Position numbers and translations under genes: made by a program. A stretch of 64,000 bases of DNA. It comes from Fistularia commersonii. Lineage: Eukaryota; Chordata; Actinopteri; Syngnathiformes; Fistulariidae. The notes below the pieces were generated by a model that saw only the letters and a program-made list of their open reading frames with translations, was not told the DNA's origin and ran no database searches. The number at the start of each line of letters is the position of its first letter. Within the stretch, counting starts at the first letter, position 1. The stretch lies in assembly GCA_037954325.1 (NCBI GenBank), contig JBBMNZ010000107.1, positions 62,501 through 126,500 on the forward strand, read 5' to 3'. Below are positions 34,717 to 48,210 of this stretch, piece after piece.

Positions 34717-36231
34717 CCGTCTCTTCACCTCTTTTACGCACTCTCCGTTGCTCTGGACTGTTGACCCTAAGTACCTGAAATCCTCCAGCTTCTTGATCTC
34801 CACTCCCTGTAGCCTCACCGCTCCACCCGAGTTCCTCTCGTTCTCACACATATATTCTGTCTTGCTGCGACTAACTTTCATTCCTCTCCTTTCCAGAGCA
34901 TACCTCCACCTCTCTAGATTTTCCTCTACCTGTTGTCTGCTCTCACTACAGATCACAATGTCATCCGCAAACATCATGGTCCATGGGGATTCCTGTCTAA
35001 CCTCATCTGTCAGCCTATCCATCACCATTGCGAACAAGAAGGGGCTCAGAGCTGATCCCTGATGGAGTCCCACCTCCACCTTGAACTTCTCGGTTACCCC
35101 TACAGCACACCGTACCAGTGTCTCACAGCTGGCATACATGTCCTGCACCAGTCTAACATACTTCTCTGCCACTCCAGACTTCCTCATACAATACCAGAGC
35201 TCCTCTCTTGGCAACCTGTCATATGCTTTTTCAAGGTCTACGAAAACGCAATGCAGCTCCCTCTGGCCTTCTCTGTACTTTTCTATTAGCATTCTCAACG
35301 CAAATACTGCATCTGTAGTACTCTTCCTAGGCATGAAGCCATACTGCTGTTCACAAATGCTGACTTCTGCTCTCAGTCTAGTTTCCACTACTCTTTCCCA
35401 TAACTTCATTGTATGGCTCATCAACTTTATCCCTCTGTAGTTGCCACAATTCTGCACATCCCCTTTATTCTTAAAAATAGGCACCATCACACTTTGTCTC
35501 CATTCTTCAGGCATCTCCTCACTCTCTAAGATCCTGTTGAATAATCTAGTCAGAAAATCTACCGCTGCCTCTCCTAGACACTTCCACACCTCCACAGGTA
35601 TATCATCAGGACCAACTGCTTTTCCACTCTTCATCCTCTTCAATGCCTTCCTCACTTCACTTTTACTCATTTTTGCTACTTTGTGGTCTACAATAATCAC
35701 CTCTTCTACCCTTGCCTCTCTTTCATTTTCCACATTCATCAGCTCTTCAAAGTACTCTTTCCATCTTCCTGTCACTCTTCTAGCATCCGTCAATACATTT
35801 CTCTCTCTGTCCTTTATCACCCGGACCTGCTGTACATCCTTTCCATCTTTATCTCTCTGTTTCGCCAACCTGTATAGATCATTTTCACCCTCCTTACTAT
35901 CCAACCGAGCATACAAGTCATCATAAGCCCTTTGTTTTGCCTTTGCTACCTCTATCTTTACCTTTCGCCGCATCTCCCTGAACTCCTGTCTGTTCTCTTC
36001 AGTCCTCTCAGTATCCCACTTCTTCTTCGCGAACCATTTTCTCTGTATACACTCCTGCACTTCCTCATTCCACCACCAAGTCTCCTTATCTACTTTCCTA
36101 CCAGATGACACACCAAGTACTCTTCTACCTGTCTCCCTGATAACACTAGCTGTTGTTGTCCAATCATCTGGAAGCTCTCCCTGACAACCCAGACCCTTTC
36201 TCAACTCCTCCCTGAAAACCATGCAACACTC
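34717..36231 (-). pseudogene. RTE reverse transcriptase (M3), 3' end deleted
   Basis: Frame 34651-36264 (537 aa): copia VDD codons, RT with HQGSALSP (intact motif B) and FADD, then loss of everything after EVKRRV. The last ~20 residues are antisense-frame copia RNase H. The deletion removed about 1.2 kb relative to M2 (16741 to about 17966), with a CC microhomology at the joint. It reads KLEDFRYLG, as M4 does; M1/M2 have KLEDIRYLG. The right target-site duplication copy lies at 36232-36249. Confidence 0.85.
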
Positions 36232-36265
36232 TGCTGCAATAATTAAATCATCTACCCAAAGCAAA

Positions 36266-36724
36266 CCTTCTCCACGGCTCTAAACTCGTTCGTCGCCGCT
36301 ACTTGTGGAACACCGGATGGCTTTCTCCCTCCGCTTCGTTACATTTTATGGCCGCTAGATGGCGGCATCCGACTGTGCACAGCGCTTGGAGCTCCACCAG
36401 GCGATATGGCCGCTGTGTATGAGAGGAATAAACGAGTGGGGCCGTGAGTGCAATAAATCCCCCTCCACTTCTTACATGGATGTTATCACCCTGTTACTGT
36501 ATTTTAACGATACCGCTGTGTTTTCCACCTCAATGTTAAGCCGATTTTTAAACATTAAAAACCAAATTGCTCGATTCAGTGACACCGAGGCCCTGAGTGG
36601 AGGACTTATGGAGTTGACTCCTCCGCTTATTCATAAGTGCATGTCTGGTGCTCCCGGAGCTTCACGCCGACGTCACGGGGATCCGTGTCCGAAGAAGGTG
36701 CACCTTGGCCGGTCTGCGGGGTCC
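36266..36724. repeat. Block X (M3)
   Basis: Follows the copia scrap as in M1. It differs at several bases, e.g. GAGTTGACTCC instead of GAGTCGACTCC, a variant shared with the M4 copy. Confidence 0.75.
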
Positions 36725-36798
36725 TGTCGACTGGGAAGTTGAGACTGGCCCTTGGAAATAAAACGGAAAATAATTGAGAGCATATTTCTCAGTTAACA
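36725..36798 (-). mobile_element. Copia family 2 LTR remnant (M3)
   Basis: The edge reads TGTTAACTGAGAAATATGC, the likely original LTR start (TGTCAAC in the T copies). The polypurine tract is present. Confidence 0.65.
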
Positions 36799-37745
36799 AC
36801 GCCCCCACTTGCTCTCATATTATTGGTATCTTTGCCCATTTACATCAAAATAAAATACTCATGACCCAAACGACAAACAAAAACTTTGAAAAATTGAACA
36901 ACTTAAACTGCGATGCAGGCTTTGTCATAACATCTACCGGCATCTCTTGTGTTGGACAATACTGTAGGGCTACCTTTCCACATATTTTCTTTGTGACATC
37001 TTAACACACTCTTCTGACTGACATATTTTCTGGGTATTGATTTTGATCAGTTTAACCAAGTCCTTCATTTTAAATCTAGCTGTAAGCATGATTTTCACCT
37101 CTTTCATTACTTCCTCATCACTCGCAGCTATGATTAAATCATCTACCCATATTATGATGATGACTTTGTCATTTTGGTTTTCTTTGACATAGACACAATG
37201 ATCTGCTTCATTCTGAATAAAGTCATTGTCAATCAAGTAAGAATGGAGCATCAGATCCCAATGACGACCGACCTGTTCAGGGACGTATAGTGACTTTTTA
37301 AGTTTACACACCAGCTTCTGTTTTGTATTTGTCACTTCATACCCTTCTGGTTGTTCTACACAGAGCTCACAATCTATGGGTGCATGAAGATAGGCTGTCT
37401 TTACATCCATTTGGTGTAAGAACAAATTTTCCAGAACTGATTTCTGCATAAACACCCTCACACTTGTCATATTTGCTGTTGGAGAAAATGTTTCCTCGAA
37501 ATCCGTGCCATACTTTTGACTGTAGCCCTTAGCAACATACCGAGCTTTATATTTGTTTGTGCCATCTTCATTTCTTTTTAGCGCTTTCGCCCCCCCACCC
37601 CCCACCCCCACCCCCACTGCACACTTGCCTTGGGGTAGCTGTGTTAGGGTAAAAGTGTTCTTCTCTCTCAATGACTCCATCTCTTCGTCCATAGATTTCA
37701 TCCACTTGTCAGCATTGAGGGAACTCCTTGCCTCTTTAAATGTCT
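36799..37745 (-). pseudogene. Copia family 2 RT, best-preserved copy (M3)
   Basis: 243-aa uninterrupted frame (36970-37701): RT N-terminus KARYVAKGYSQKYGTDFEETFSP at 52-74, motif A QMDVKTAYLHA with D99, SLYVPEQVGRHW, and WVDD at 185-188. It lacks the frameshift and stop of the T copies but, like them, has lost RNase H apart from its last ~25 codons. A Gly-rich run (about 30-38) comes from a C-rich tract. The leader is cut at 37745 by the (ATC)n tract. Confidence 0.8.
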
Positions 37746-37754
37746 AACTGATCA

Positions 37755-37755
37755 T

Positions 37756-37824
<69 letters not shown>

Positions 37825-37836
37825 TATCATCATCAT
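37755..37836. repeat. (ATC)n, expanded (M3)
   Basis: About 28 ATC units with one ATT break; longer than in M1 and M2. No GAA tract, RTE tail or shortened block X lies between copia 2 and this repeat, unlike in M1/M2. Confidence 0.95.
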
Positions 37837-38084
37837 CCTGGTCTGAGCTCATCTCTGTCTGGGTTTGTTGCTCTGGAGATGGGTTCGACACAAATTTTAG
37901 CAGTCTGTTTTAGTACTCTTTCACTATTTGGATAATATACAAAATAAGCTGGACTATTTTTGGCATATCCAATGAAAACTCCCTTCTCACCTCTTGAGTC
38001 AAGTTTCTTTTTGTTGTGCTTGTATGCATAGCACACAGCACCAAACTTTTGCATTTGTGACACATTTGGTTTCTTTCCCGTCAA
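37833..38084 (-). pseudogene. Copia integrase C-terminal region (M3)
   Basis: 83-aa frame like 8012-8269, one codon shorter (VLKQTAKIC) and with CVEPIS. It stops after TGKKPNVS, where satellite A' begins. Confidence 0.75.
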
Positions 38085-38425
38085 GCCGAAACGCCCCCCC
38101 CCCCCACCACCACCACCACCACAGACACATTAGCTCCTCCATTCATTCACATGTACACGCCGGCTGCTCCGGGAGCTCCACGCCGACGTTTCGGTGATCG
38201 ATGTCCGCAGAAGGTGCACCATTGCCGGCCTGCGGTATCCTGTAGACCCCCCCCGCTCCATACACACATGCAATACGCCTTGAAACGCATCGCTCGCACC
38301 GACGCGGGGAATCCTTTACCCTACTTCCACAACAACGGCGAGAATCACATTGCGTCGGCCGCCGTGAGGAAGAGGGGGGGGGGCATTAAGGGGGGGAGAG
38401 AGAGAGACATGGAGATTTTCTCAGC
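38085..38425. repeat. Satellite A' (M3, left part missing)
   Basis: Starts within the core at GCCGAAACGC immediately after integrase codons. The rest is as 14180-14545, with a shorter G-run. Confidence 0.75.
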
Positions 38426-38965
38426 CTCTCATTCTTTTTTTTTTTTTTTTTTAATTGAACATAAATAGTACACACAAATATACAAATGTACAAATAAACA
38501 TGGCAAGGTAGAACTGAATGTCAATGAAACAACCAGGGATGAGGAAGCAACGGACAGAAGGACATTTGTTCTGTATGGAATCAGAAGTTAATAGTGTTAA
38601 CGGTTTGTGAGAAATTTACAGTGCTAGACAAAAAAAGAAATTAAAAGGAAATAATTAAATCAATAGATAGACAAATAAAAAATTAAAACGAAAAAAGATT
38701 GCAAGGGGAATACAACATATAATTAAGTTGGCGATTCACAAGGAATCTCAGACATCAAACTGTATATTTTTTGTTGTTTATATATAAACATATACAAAAC
38801 AAACATATGTTGTTTGTTGTTGTTTATTTTTGGGATATATTGAGGAATATTTGTTGGAAAGGAGTCACAATCGCTTTTTGATAATGTCGAAGTGTATAGG
38901 TGGCTATAGAATTTAAAGATTTCTGTGGAAATTATAGCTTCATCTGTAATTTCCTTGTTGTGACG
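38426..38965 (-). mobile_element. L1 3'UTR with poly(A), longer copy
   Basis: T-run 38435-38452, then the L1 3'UTR continued by ~130 bp (GGGATATATTGAGG...TTTCCTTGTTG) absent from M1/M2 but present at 58455-58975. Confidence 0.65.
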
Positions 38966-39597
38966 ACGGGCTTCCGCTTTGCTCCGCTCCTCCGCTCCTC
39001 CGCTCTTCCGCTCGGGCCCTGGAACTCCCGATCTGCGGGACTTCGGTGAATTCCGGGCCAGTCTTCTGCTCTTCTGCTCTCCTCCGCTTCTTCGCTCCCC
39101 CGCTTTGGACCCTGGAACTCCCGAACTGGGCCGGGCTTCTGCCCTCCGCCTCTCCTCTGCTCATCCGCTCCAGGCCCTGGCACTCCCTGTCATCCAGTCA
39201 TTCGCATGTGCGTGCCCGGAGGTCCGGGAGCTCCACTCAAACGTCCGGGGGATAAGGGTAAGGGGTCCTGCTCCCCCCCCCCCCCCCTCGCCGCCTCTGA
39301 GAAGAGAAACATCTCCTCCGCTCCTCCGCTTCTCAGCTCCTCCGCTCCTCCGCTGCGGAACCAGGTACTACCGATCCGCCAGACTCAGGTGAATTGCGGA
39401 CAGGGCTTCTGCTGTCCTCCGCTCCTCCGCTTTGGGCCCTGGAACTCCCGAACCGCTGGACATAAGCGAATCAAGGCCGGGCATCTGCCCTCCTCCGCTC
39501 CTCAGCTCATCCGCTCGAGGCCCTGGTACTCCCAGTCCGCGGGAACCCCCCCCATCCCCACCCACCCACCAAAACAAACTCTCACACACACATAAAC

Positions 39598-39643
<46 letters not shown>

Positions 39644-40142
39644 ACACACACACACACAGACACACACCCATACACATACACACACACACACACCTGAACT
39701 CATCATAGCTGTGCTAATAGCATTGGCCGAAACGTATCCACAACAAAACAAACATTAGCTCATCCACTCATTCACATATGTGTGTGCCCAGAGGTACGGG
39801 AGCTCCAGTCATACGTCCGGGTGATCTATGTCCGGAGAAGGCTCACATTGGCCGGTCTAAGGGGTCCTGCTGCCCCCAAGCTTCCCCGCCTTTGAGAAGA
39901 GAAACATAACTCCGCTCCTCCGCTTCTCAACTCCTCTGCTCCTCCGCTATGGGCCCTGGTACTCCCGATCCTCCGAACTCAGGCGAATAGCGTGACGTGC
40001 TTCTGCTCTCCTATAAGCCCCTACACACTTCAGACACGGCTGTTATCACCCTGTTACTGCATTACAATGACACCCATTTGCTTTTGATCTCAGTGTCTGC
40101 CACCGTAAGGAAAAAGCGGGGGGACGGGGGGGGGGGGGGGGA
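38966..40142. repeat. Mixed satellite with (CA)n, block D copy 1
   Basis: Pyrimidine-rich CTCCGCTCCTCCGCT tracts, ATTCGCATGTGCGTGCC core variant (39199), C-runs near 39275 and 39546, CA run 39579-39693, CTGAACTC monomer from 39692. At about 40015-40110 there is a stretch sharing TGTTATCACCCTGTTACTG with block X. It ends in a G-run at 40118-40140. Confidence 0.75.
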
Positions 40143-40730
40143 CATAAGGGCATTCGTTCTGTATGTAATCAGAAGTTAATAGTGTTAACGGTTTGCGAGA
40201 ATTTTTAATGCTAGACAAAAACAGAAAATTAAAAGGAAATAATTAAATAAATAGATAGAAAAATAAAATTAAAAACTAAAAAAAAAAATTGTAAGGGGAA
40301 TATAACATGTAATTAAGTTGGCCGTTCACAAGGAATCTCAGACATCAAACTGTTTTTAATTGAACATAAATAGTACACACAAATATACAAATGTACAAAT
40401 AAACATAGCAAGGTAGAACTGAATGTCAATGAAACAACCAGGGATGAGGAAGCAACAGACAGAAGGACATTTGTTCTGTATGGAATCAGAAGTTAATAGT
40501 GTTAACGGTTTGTGAGAAATTTACAGTGCTAGACAAAAAAAGAAATTAAAAGGAAATAATTAAATCAATAGATAGACAAATAAAAAATTAAAACGAAAAA
40601 AAAATTGCAAGGGGAATATAACATGTAATTAAGTTGTTTTTTTTTTTTTTCCAAAAAAAAAGGAATCTCAGACATGGGTAAAGTATTTTTTTCAGTTTTT
40701 GGATTTTTCCATAAGTTTTAAGTTTTTTTT
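40143..40730 (-). mobile_element. Two tandem L1 3'UTRs
   Basis: A partial copy (40143-40352) and a full copy (about 40353-40730), both minus strand. The second joins directly to the ORF2 end at 40731, which proves what this AT-rich repeat is. T-runs lie at 40637-40650. Confidence 0.75.
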
Positions 40731-42274
40731 TTATAATTCAAAATCGTTTATGAAGAAATTAAAATTTGGGGAGCATTTTTGCATTCTGTTTTTGTGAATG
40801 AAGAACTTGGCCAGGCCTAAAAGAACATTGACACAGAGTTCATCTGTTATGTTGCTTATAAGTAAACCAAATGTGATATCATCTTTTGAGAGGGAAACTG
40901 GTGACGATGGAATGAGAATGAGAAAAAATATATGGTCAGTGGTTTCAATGTTGTCTTCACAAAATGTACAAATATTATCTTCAAAAGTAAAGCGTACCCG
41001 CAATAATTCCTTAGATGGGTAGATGTCATTCATAATTTAGAGGTGGGTCTCTTCTTGCCTTGGGGGGTATGGGTAGAGTCAGACAGATAGTTCGCAGCGT
41101 GGCAGTCGATTCCTTATCAAATTTATTTCAAATATTATTTTTGTTTTGACGTCCAGGGAACAAGTTTCCTGTGAAACATGTCCTAATAAAGGAGTTGCTG
41201 CACTTTCTGTCCAGAATTGAGATTCCCTGGAGTGATAGTCGGGGTAACTGTGGTTGTACGGTTTGGTGCGTCATTATATTTTTGGTCAGGAATACAAATT
41301 GTCGAGGCAGTGCGTTTCGTAACTTTATCAACTCTAATATGGGAGGCTTAAATCTGTGTGTAGTACAGAACTGTTCATAGTCTAGACGACTGCCATTGTC
41401 ATCCATCAAGTCAATTATTGACCATATACCTTTCTCAAAGCATTCCTTGTAAAACAGAGGTTTGTTGCCACGCAGTACATATCTATTGTTCCAAATTATT
41501 GGACTGTGTGGTGAGAAATTGTGTACATATATCATTTTCCAGTATAATAGTATTTGTTTATGGAACTCTGAAAATTGGACAGGAATCTTGTTGATATCCA
41601 AGTCAGAGATAAGCACAAGACTTAGGCCACCGACTTTGTTAAATAAGTAGTTTGGAGTACAATACCAGAAAAAATGATGATGTTTGATCCAGGATTTCAA
41701 CCAGTTCACCTTCAATGTCCCATTCAGGCAGTCCAACTCTATCACTTTCAGCCCTCCCTCACTTGTTTCTTTCCCCATATGTGATTTTTTTAGATGGTGT
41801 GGTCTGTTCCTCCAGATAAAGTTGAAATTTATTTGGTTAATAGATTTTATGAGTTGATTTGGAGCAGCATTGGAATACACTGGGTATATACATCTGGATA
41901 AATATTCCATTTCAGTCAAATATATCCGACCTAATATTGATAAATCTCTTTGGAGCCATATATTCAATTTTGCTTTACTTTGATTCAGTTTAGATTCAAT
42001 GTTCCTGGATTGATTTAACTTTTGGTCCTGAGATAGGAAAATGCTCAAGTATTTTATTTCTGATTTGATAGGAACATTGCTGATTTCCTTTAGTGGTGAG
42101 TCATGCAGCGCAAGAAGTTTGCATTTCTTTAAGTTTAATGACAATCCTGAAGCCTTGGAGAATGTTTTAATTTTTTCAACGCTTATTGGGACTTGATGTT
42201 CATTTTTCAAAACTAAGGGTGTGTCATCTGCCAGCAGGCTAATAAAAATTTCTGTCCCCGACATTATTTCTGTC
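40731..42274 (-). pseudogene. L1-clade ORF2, longest copy (block D copy 1)
   Basis: Frame 41128-42360 (410 aa; first ~28 residues are CA-repeat translation) covers LLADDTPLVL to the post-RT region and is open where M1/M2 have a stop. A second frame, 40731-41033 (100 aa), gives the C-terminal IYPSKELLRVRFTFEDNICTFC...ETTDHIFF zinc-knuckle-like end. The gap between the two (41034-41127) holds a frame break. The endonuclease and most RT motifs are missing. ADDTPL has P where the others have T. Confidence 0.8.
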
Positions 42275-42275
42275 C

Positions 42276-42366
<91 letters not shown>

Positions 42367-42371
42367 ACACC
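42275..42371. repeat. (CA)n microsatellite
   Basis: CA run at the L1 5'-truncation point, with ATAG and CTCA interruptions. Confidence 0.95.
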
Positions 42372-42679
42372 TTAATTCCACTCTTTTATATACGCATGTC
42401 TGGAGTTCCGGGAGCTCGTTCTCAACGTTCTGGGGATAATCATAGCTGTGCTGATAGCATTAGCCGAAACGCCCCCCCCCCACACCACCACCACCCCACA
42501 CACACACATTAGCTCCTCCATTCATTCACATGTACACGCCGGCTGCTCCGGGAGCTCTACGCCGACGTTTCGGGGATCGATGTCCGGAGAAGGTGCACCA
42601 TTGCCGGTCTGCGGTGTCCTGTAGACCCCCCCCCTCCATACACACATGCAATACGCCTTGAAACGCATCGCTCGCACCG
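42372..42679. repeat. Satellite A' fused to satellite A
   Basis: As 14094-14410, then switches at GCTCGCACCGGCGTCC to the CTACTGCCCCCAAACTTCCC part of satellite A. It marks the left edge of the large array. Confidence 0.75.
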
Positions 42680-42869
42680 GCGTCCTACTGCCCCCAAACT
42701 TCCCATCCTCTGCCTTTGAGAAGAGAAACATTACCTCCGCTCCTCCATTCCTCCGCTTCTCCGCTCCTCCGCTCCTCCGCTCCTCCGCGATGGGCCCTGG
42801 TACCACCCCCCCACCTAAACAAACTCTCACACATACACACACGAACACACTCACACAGACACAACAAAC

Positions 42870-42918
<49 letters not shown>

Positions 42919-44165
42919 TAACTCATCATAGCTGTGCTAATAGCATTAGCCGAAACGCATCCACAACCAAACAAACATTAGCTCATCCACTCATTCACAT
43001 GTGTGTGCCCAATGGTCCGGCAGCTCCAATCATACGACCGGGGAATCTATGTCCGGAGAATGCTCACATTAGCCCGTCTAAGGGGTTCTTCTGCCCCCAA
43101 GCTTCCCCGCCTCTGAGAGAAGAAACATTACCTTCGCTCCTCTGCTCCTCCGCTTCTCAGCTCCACCGCTCCTCCGCGATGGGCCCTGGTACTCCCCCCC
43201 TCCCCCCCCACCTAAACAAACTCTCACACAAAATCCCTCACACACACACAAAAACACACACACACACATACACACACACCTTAACTCATAGCTGTGCTAA
43301 TAGCATTAGCCGAAACGCATTCACAACCAAACAAACATTAGCTAAACCACTCATTCACATGTGTGTGCCCAATGGTACTCCCTATCCACGACCCCCCCCC
43401 CCCCACCAAAAGAGCCTCTCACACACACACACACACAAAGACACTCACACACACACACACACTGACACACATACACACATTAAGTCATCATAGCTGTGCT
43501 AATAGCATTAGCCGAAACGCATCCACAACCAAAGAAACATTAGCTCATCCATTCATTCACATGTGTGTGCTCAATGGTCCGCTTCTCCGCTCCACCGCTC
43601 CTCCACTATGGGCCCTGGTACTCCCGATCCGCCGGACTCAGGAGAATTAAGAATAAGAATCAGAACAACTTTTATAATCCCGAAGGAAATTGCAGTGCCA
43701 GAGTTACAGAAAATATAACAGTAATAAATAATAAAAGAAAGGCAGAATTATAAATAAAAATAAACTATAAACTATAAAGTGTTTCAGTGAAACTATAAAG
43801 TGTCTTAGTAAGCAGTGATAAAACTATAAGTGTCTTAGTAACAAGTGAGGTAAGGAGTGCACAATAGTATGATAGAAGGGAACATTATAGTGTAGCTGTT
43901 ATGAGATGAGATGAAATATTGCACAATGTAGCTGTTATGAAATGAAATATTGCACAGTTTCTGAATATTGCACAGAAATGAGATATTGCATATTTTTGTT
44001 TGTTTTTAAGTTAAAGATAGGTTTTTATGGTTGCCGGCGGCTGAATGGGACGTGCTTCTGCCCTCCATCCGCTCCACAGCTCATCCGCTCCAGGCCCAGC
44101 TACCCCCTGTCCGCGCCCCCCCCCACCTAAACAAACTGTCACACACATATACACAATCGCACACA

Positions 44166-44205
<40 letters not shown>

Positions 44206-45592
44206 AACACACAAACACACAAACACACAAACACACAAACACACAAACACACACACACACACACACCTTAAGTCATCATACCTGTGCTAATAGCTCCCAA
44301 GCTTCCCCGCCTCTGAGAAGAGAAACAATACCTCCGCTACTCCGCTCCTCCGCTTCTCAGCTCCACTGCTCCTCCGCTATGGGCCCTGGTACTCCCCCCC
44401 CCCCCCCCCCACCAAAACAAACTCTCACAAAAAATCACTCACACACACACAAAAACACACAAACACACACACACACACATACACACACACCTTAACTCAT
44501 CATAGCTGTGCTAATAGCTTTAGCCGAAACGCATCCACAACCAAACAAACATTAGCTCATCCACTCATTCATATGTGTGTGCCCTGGTACTCCGTGTCCG
44601 CGACCCCCCCCCCCCACCAAAACAAACTATCACACACATACACAAAGACACTCACACACACACACACACTGAAACACATACACACATTAAGTCATCATAG
44701 TTGTGCTAATAGCATTACCGAAATGCATCCACAACCAAACAAACATTAGCTCATCCACTCATTCACATGTGTGTGCCCAATGGTTCGCTTCTCCGCTCCA
44801 CCGCTCCTCCGCTATGGGCCCTGGTACTCCCGATCCGCTGGACTCAGGAGAATTATGGGACGTGCTTCTGCCCTCCATCCGCTTCACAGCTCATCCGCTC
44901 CAGGCCCAGCTACCCCCTGTCCGCGCCCCCCCCCCCACCTAAACAAACTGTCACAAACATATACACAAACGCACACACAAAAACACACACACACACACAC
45001 ACACAAGAACACACAAACACACAAACACACACACACCTTAAGTCATCATAGCTGTGCTAATAGCTCCCAAGATTCCCCGCCTCTGAGAGGAGAAACAATA
45101 CCTCCGCTACTCCGCTCCTCCGCTTCTCAGCTCCACCGCTCCTCGGCTATGGGCCCTGGTACCCCCCCCCACTTAAACACACTCACTCACACACAAAAAC
45201 ACACAAACACACACACGCACACACACACACACACACATACACAAACACACCTTAACTCATCATAGCTGTGCTAATAGCATTAGCCGAAACGCATCCACTA
45301 CCAAACAAACATTAGCTCATCCACTCATTCACATGTGTGTGCCCAATGGTCCGGGAGCTCCAATCATACGTTCGGGGGATCTATGTCCGGAGAAGGCTCA
45401 CAGTGGCTGGTCTAAGGCGTCCTACTAACCCCAAACTTCCCATCCTCTGCCTTTGAGAAGAGAGAAATTACCTCCGCTTCTCCGCTCCACAGCTCTTCCG
45501 CGATGGGCCTTGGTACCCCCCCCCCCCACCTAAACAAACTCTCACACACACACACACGAACACCCTCACACAGACACAAAAACAAAAAAACA

Positions 45593-45633
<41 letters not shown>

Positions 45634-46419
45634 TAACTCATCATAGCTGTGCTAATAGCATTAGCCGAAATGCATCCACAACCAAACAAACATTAGCTCA
45701 TCCACTCATTCACATGTGTGTGCCCAATGGTCCGGGAGCTCCATTCATACGTTCGGGGGATCTATGTCCGGAGAATGCTCACATTAGCCCGTCCAAGGGG
45801 TTCTGATGCCCCCAAGCTTCCCCGCCTCTGAGAGGAGAAACTATGCCTCTGCTACTCCGCTCCTCCGCTCCTCTGCTTCTCAGCTCCACTGCTCCTCCGC
45901 TTTGGGCCCTGGAATTCCCGAACCGCTGGACATAAGCGAATCAAGGCCGGGCATCTGCCCTCCTCCGCTCCTCAGCTCATCCGCTCGAGGCCCTGGTACT
46001 CCCTGTCCGCGACCCCCCCCACCTAAACAAACTCACACACACACACACACACAAACACACACAGACATACACACACACACACCTTAACTCATATTAGCTG
46101 TGCTAATAGCATTAGCCGAAACGCATCCACAACCAAACAAACATTAGCTCATCCACTCATTCACATGTGTGTGCCCAATGGTCCGGCAGCTCCGGTCATA
46201 CGTCTGGGGGAGCTATCTCCAGAGAAGGCTCACATTAGGCCGTCTAAGGGGTTCTTCTGCCCCCAAGCTTCCCCGCCTCTGAGAGAAGAAACATTACCTC
46301 CGCTCCTCTGCTCCTCCGCTTCTCAGCTCCACCGCTCCTCCGCTATTGGCCCTGGTACCCCCCCCCCCACCTAAACACACTCACACACACTCAAAAACAC
46401 ACAAACACACACAAAGACA

Positions 46420-46458
<39 letters not shown>

Positions 46459-46812
46459 TAACTCATCATAGCTGTGCTAATAGCTTTAGCCGAAACGCAT
46501 CCACTACCAAACAAACATTAGCTCATCCACTCATTCACATGTGTGTGCCCAATGGTCCGGGAGCTCCAATCATACATCCGGGGGATCTATATCTGGAGAA
46601 GGCTCACAGTGGCCGGTCTAAGGCGTCCTACTGCACCCAAACTTCCCATCCTCTGCCTTTGAGAAGAGAAAAATTACCTCCGCTCCTCCATTCCTCCGCT
46701 TCTCCGCTCCACCGCTCCTCTGTGATGGGCCCTGGTACCCCCCCCCCCCACACACTTAAACAAACTCTCACACATACACACACGAACACACTCACACAGA
46801 CACAAAAACAAA

Positions 46813-46863
<51 letters not shown>

Positions 46864-48162
46864 TAACTCATCATAGCTGTGCTAATAGCATTAGCCGAAA
46901 CGCATCCACAACCAAACAAACATTAGCTCATCCACTCATTCACATGTGTGTGCCCAGTGGTCCGGGAGCTCCAATCATACGTACAGGGGATCTATGTCCG
47001 GATAATGCTCACATTAGCCCGTCTAAGGGGTTCTGCTGCCCCCAAGCTGCTCCGCCTCTGAGAGAAGAAACATTACCTCCGCTCCTCTGCTCCTCCGCTT
47101 CTCAGCTCCGTCGCTCCTCCGCTATGGGCCCTGGTACTCCCCCCCCCCCCCCACCTAAACAAACTCTCACACAAAATCACTCACACACACACAAAAACAC
47201 ACAAACACACAGACACACATACACACACATCTTAACTCATCAGAGCTGTGCTAATAGCATTAGCCGAAACGCATCCACAACCAAACAAACATTCGCTCAT
47301 CCACTCATTCACATGTGTGTGCCCAATGGTACTCCCTGTCCGCGACCCCCCCCCCCCACCAAAAGAGCCTCTCACACACACACACACACAAACAAAGACA
47401 CTCACACACACACAGACACACACATACACACGTACACACACCTTCAGTCTTCATAGCTGTGCTAATAGCTTTAGCCGAAACGCATCCACAACCAAACAAA
47501 CATTAGCTCATCCACTCATTCACATGTGTGCGCCCTGGTACTCCGTGTCCGCGACCCCCCCCCCCCCCCCCCCACCAAAACAAACTATCACACACATACA
47601 CAAAGACACTCACACACACACACACACTGACACACATACACACATTAAGTCATCATAGCTGTGCTAATAGCATTAGCCGAAATGCATCCACAACCAAACA
47701 AACATTAGCTCATCCACTCATTCACATGTGTGTGCCCAATGGTCCGCTTCTCCGCTCCACCGCTCCTCCGCTATAGGCCCTGGTACTCCCGATCCGCCGG
47801 ACTCAGGAGAATTATGGGACGTGCTTCTGCCCTCCATCCGCTTCGCAGCTCATCCGCTCCAGGCCCAGCTACCCCCCTTCCGCGCCCCCCCCCCCCCCCC
47901 ACCTAAACAAACTGTCACACACATATACACAAACGCACACACAAACACACACACACACAAGAACACACAAACACACACACACCTTAAGTCATCATAGCTG
48001 TGCTAATAGCTCCCAAGCTTCCCCGCCTCTGAGAGGAGAAACAATACCTCCGCTACTCCGCTCCTCCGCTCCTCCGCTTCTCAGCTCCACCGCTCCTCCG
48101 CTATGGGCCCTGGTACCCCCCCCCCCACCTAAACACACTCACACATACACAAAAACACACAA

Positions 48163-48210
<48 letters not shown>

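Larger units (their letters stand above)
39015..42679. repeat. Block D, copy 1
   Basis: 3.7-kb duplication partner of 54597-58321, displaced by 15582 bp at its left part and about 15641 bp over L1. It contains a satellite piece, CA run, CTGAACTC monomer, a half block X-like segment, two L1 3'UTR copies, L1 ORF2, CA run and satellite A'. Confidence 0.8.
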
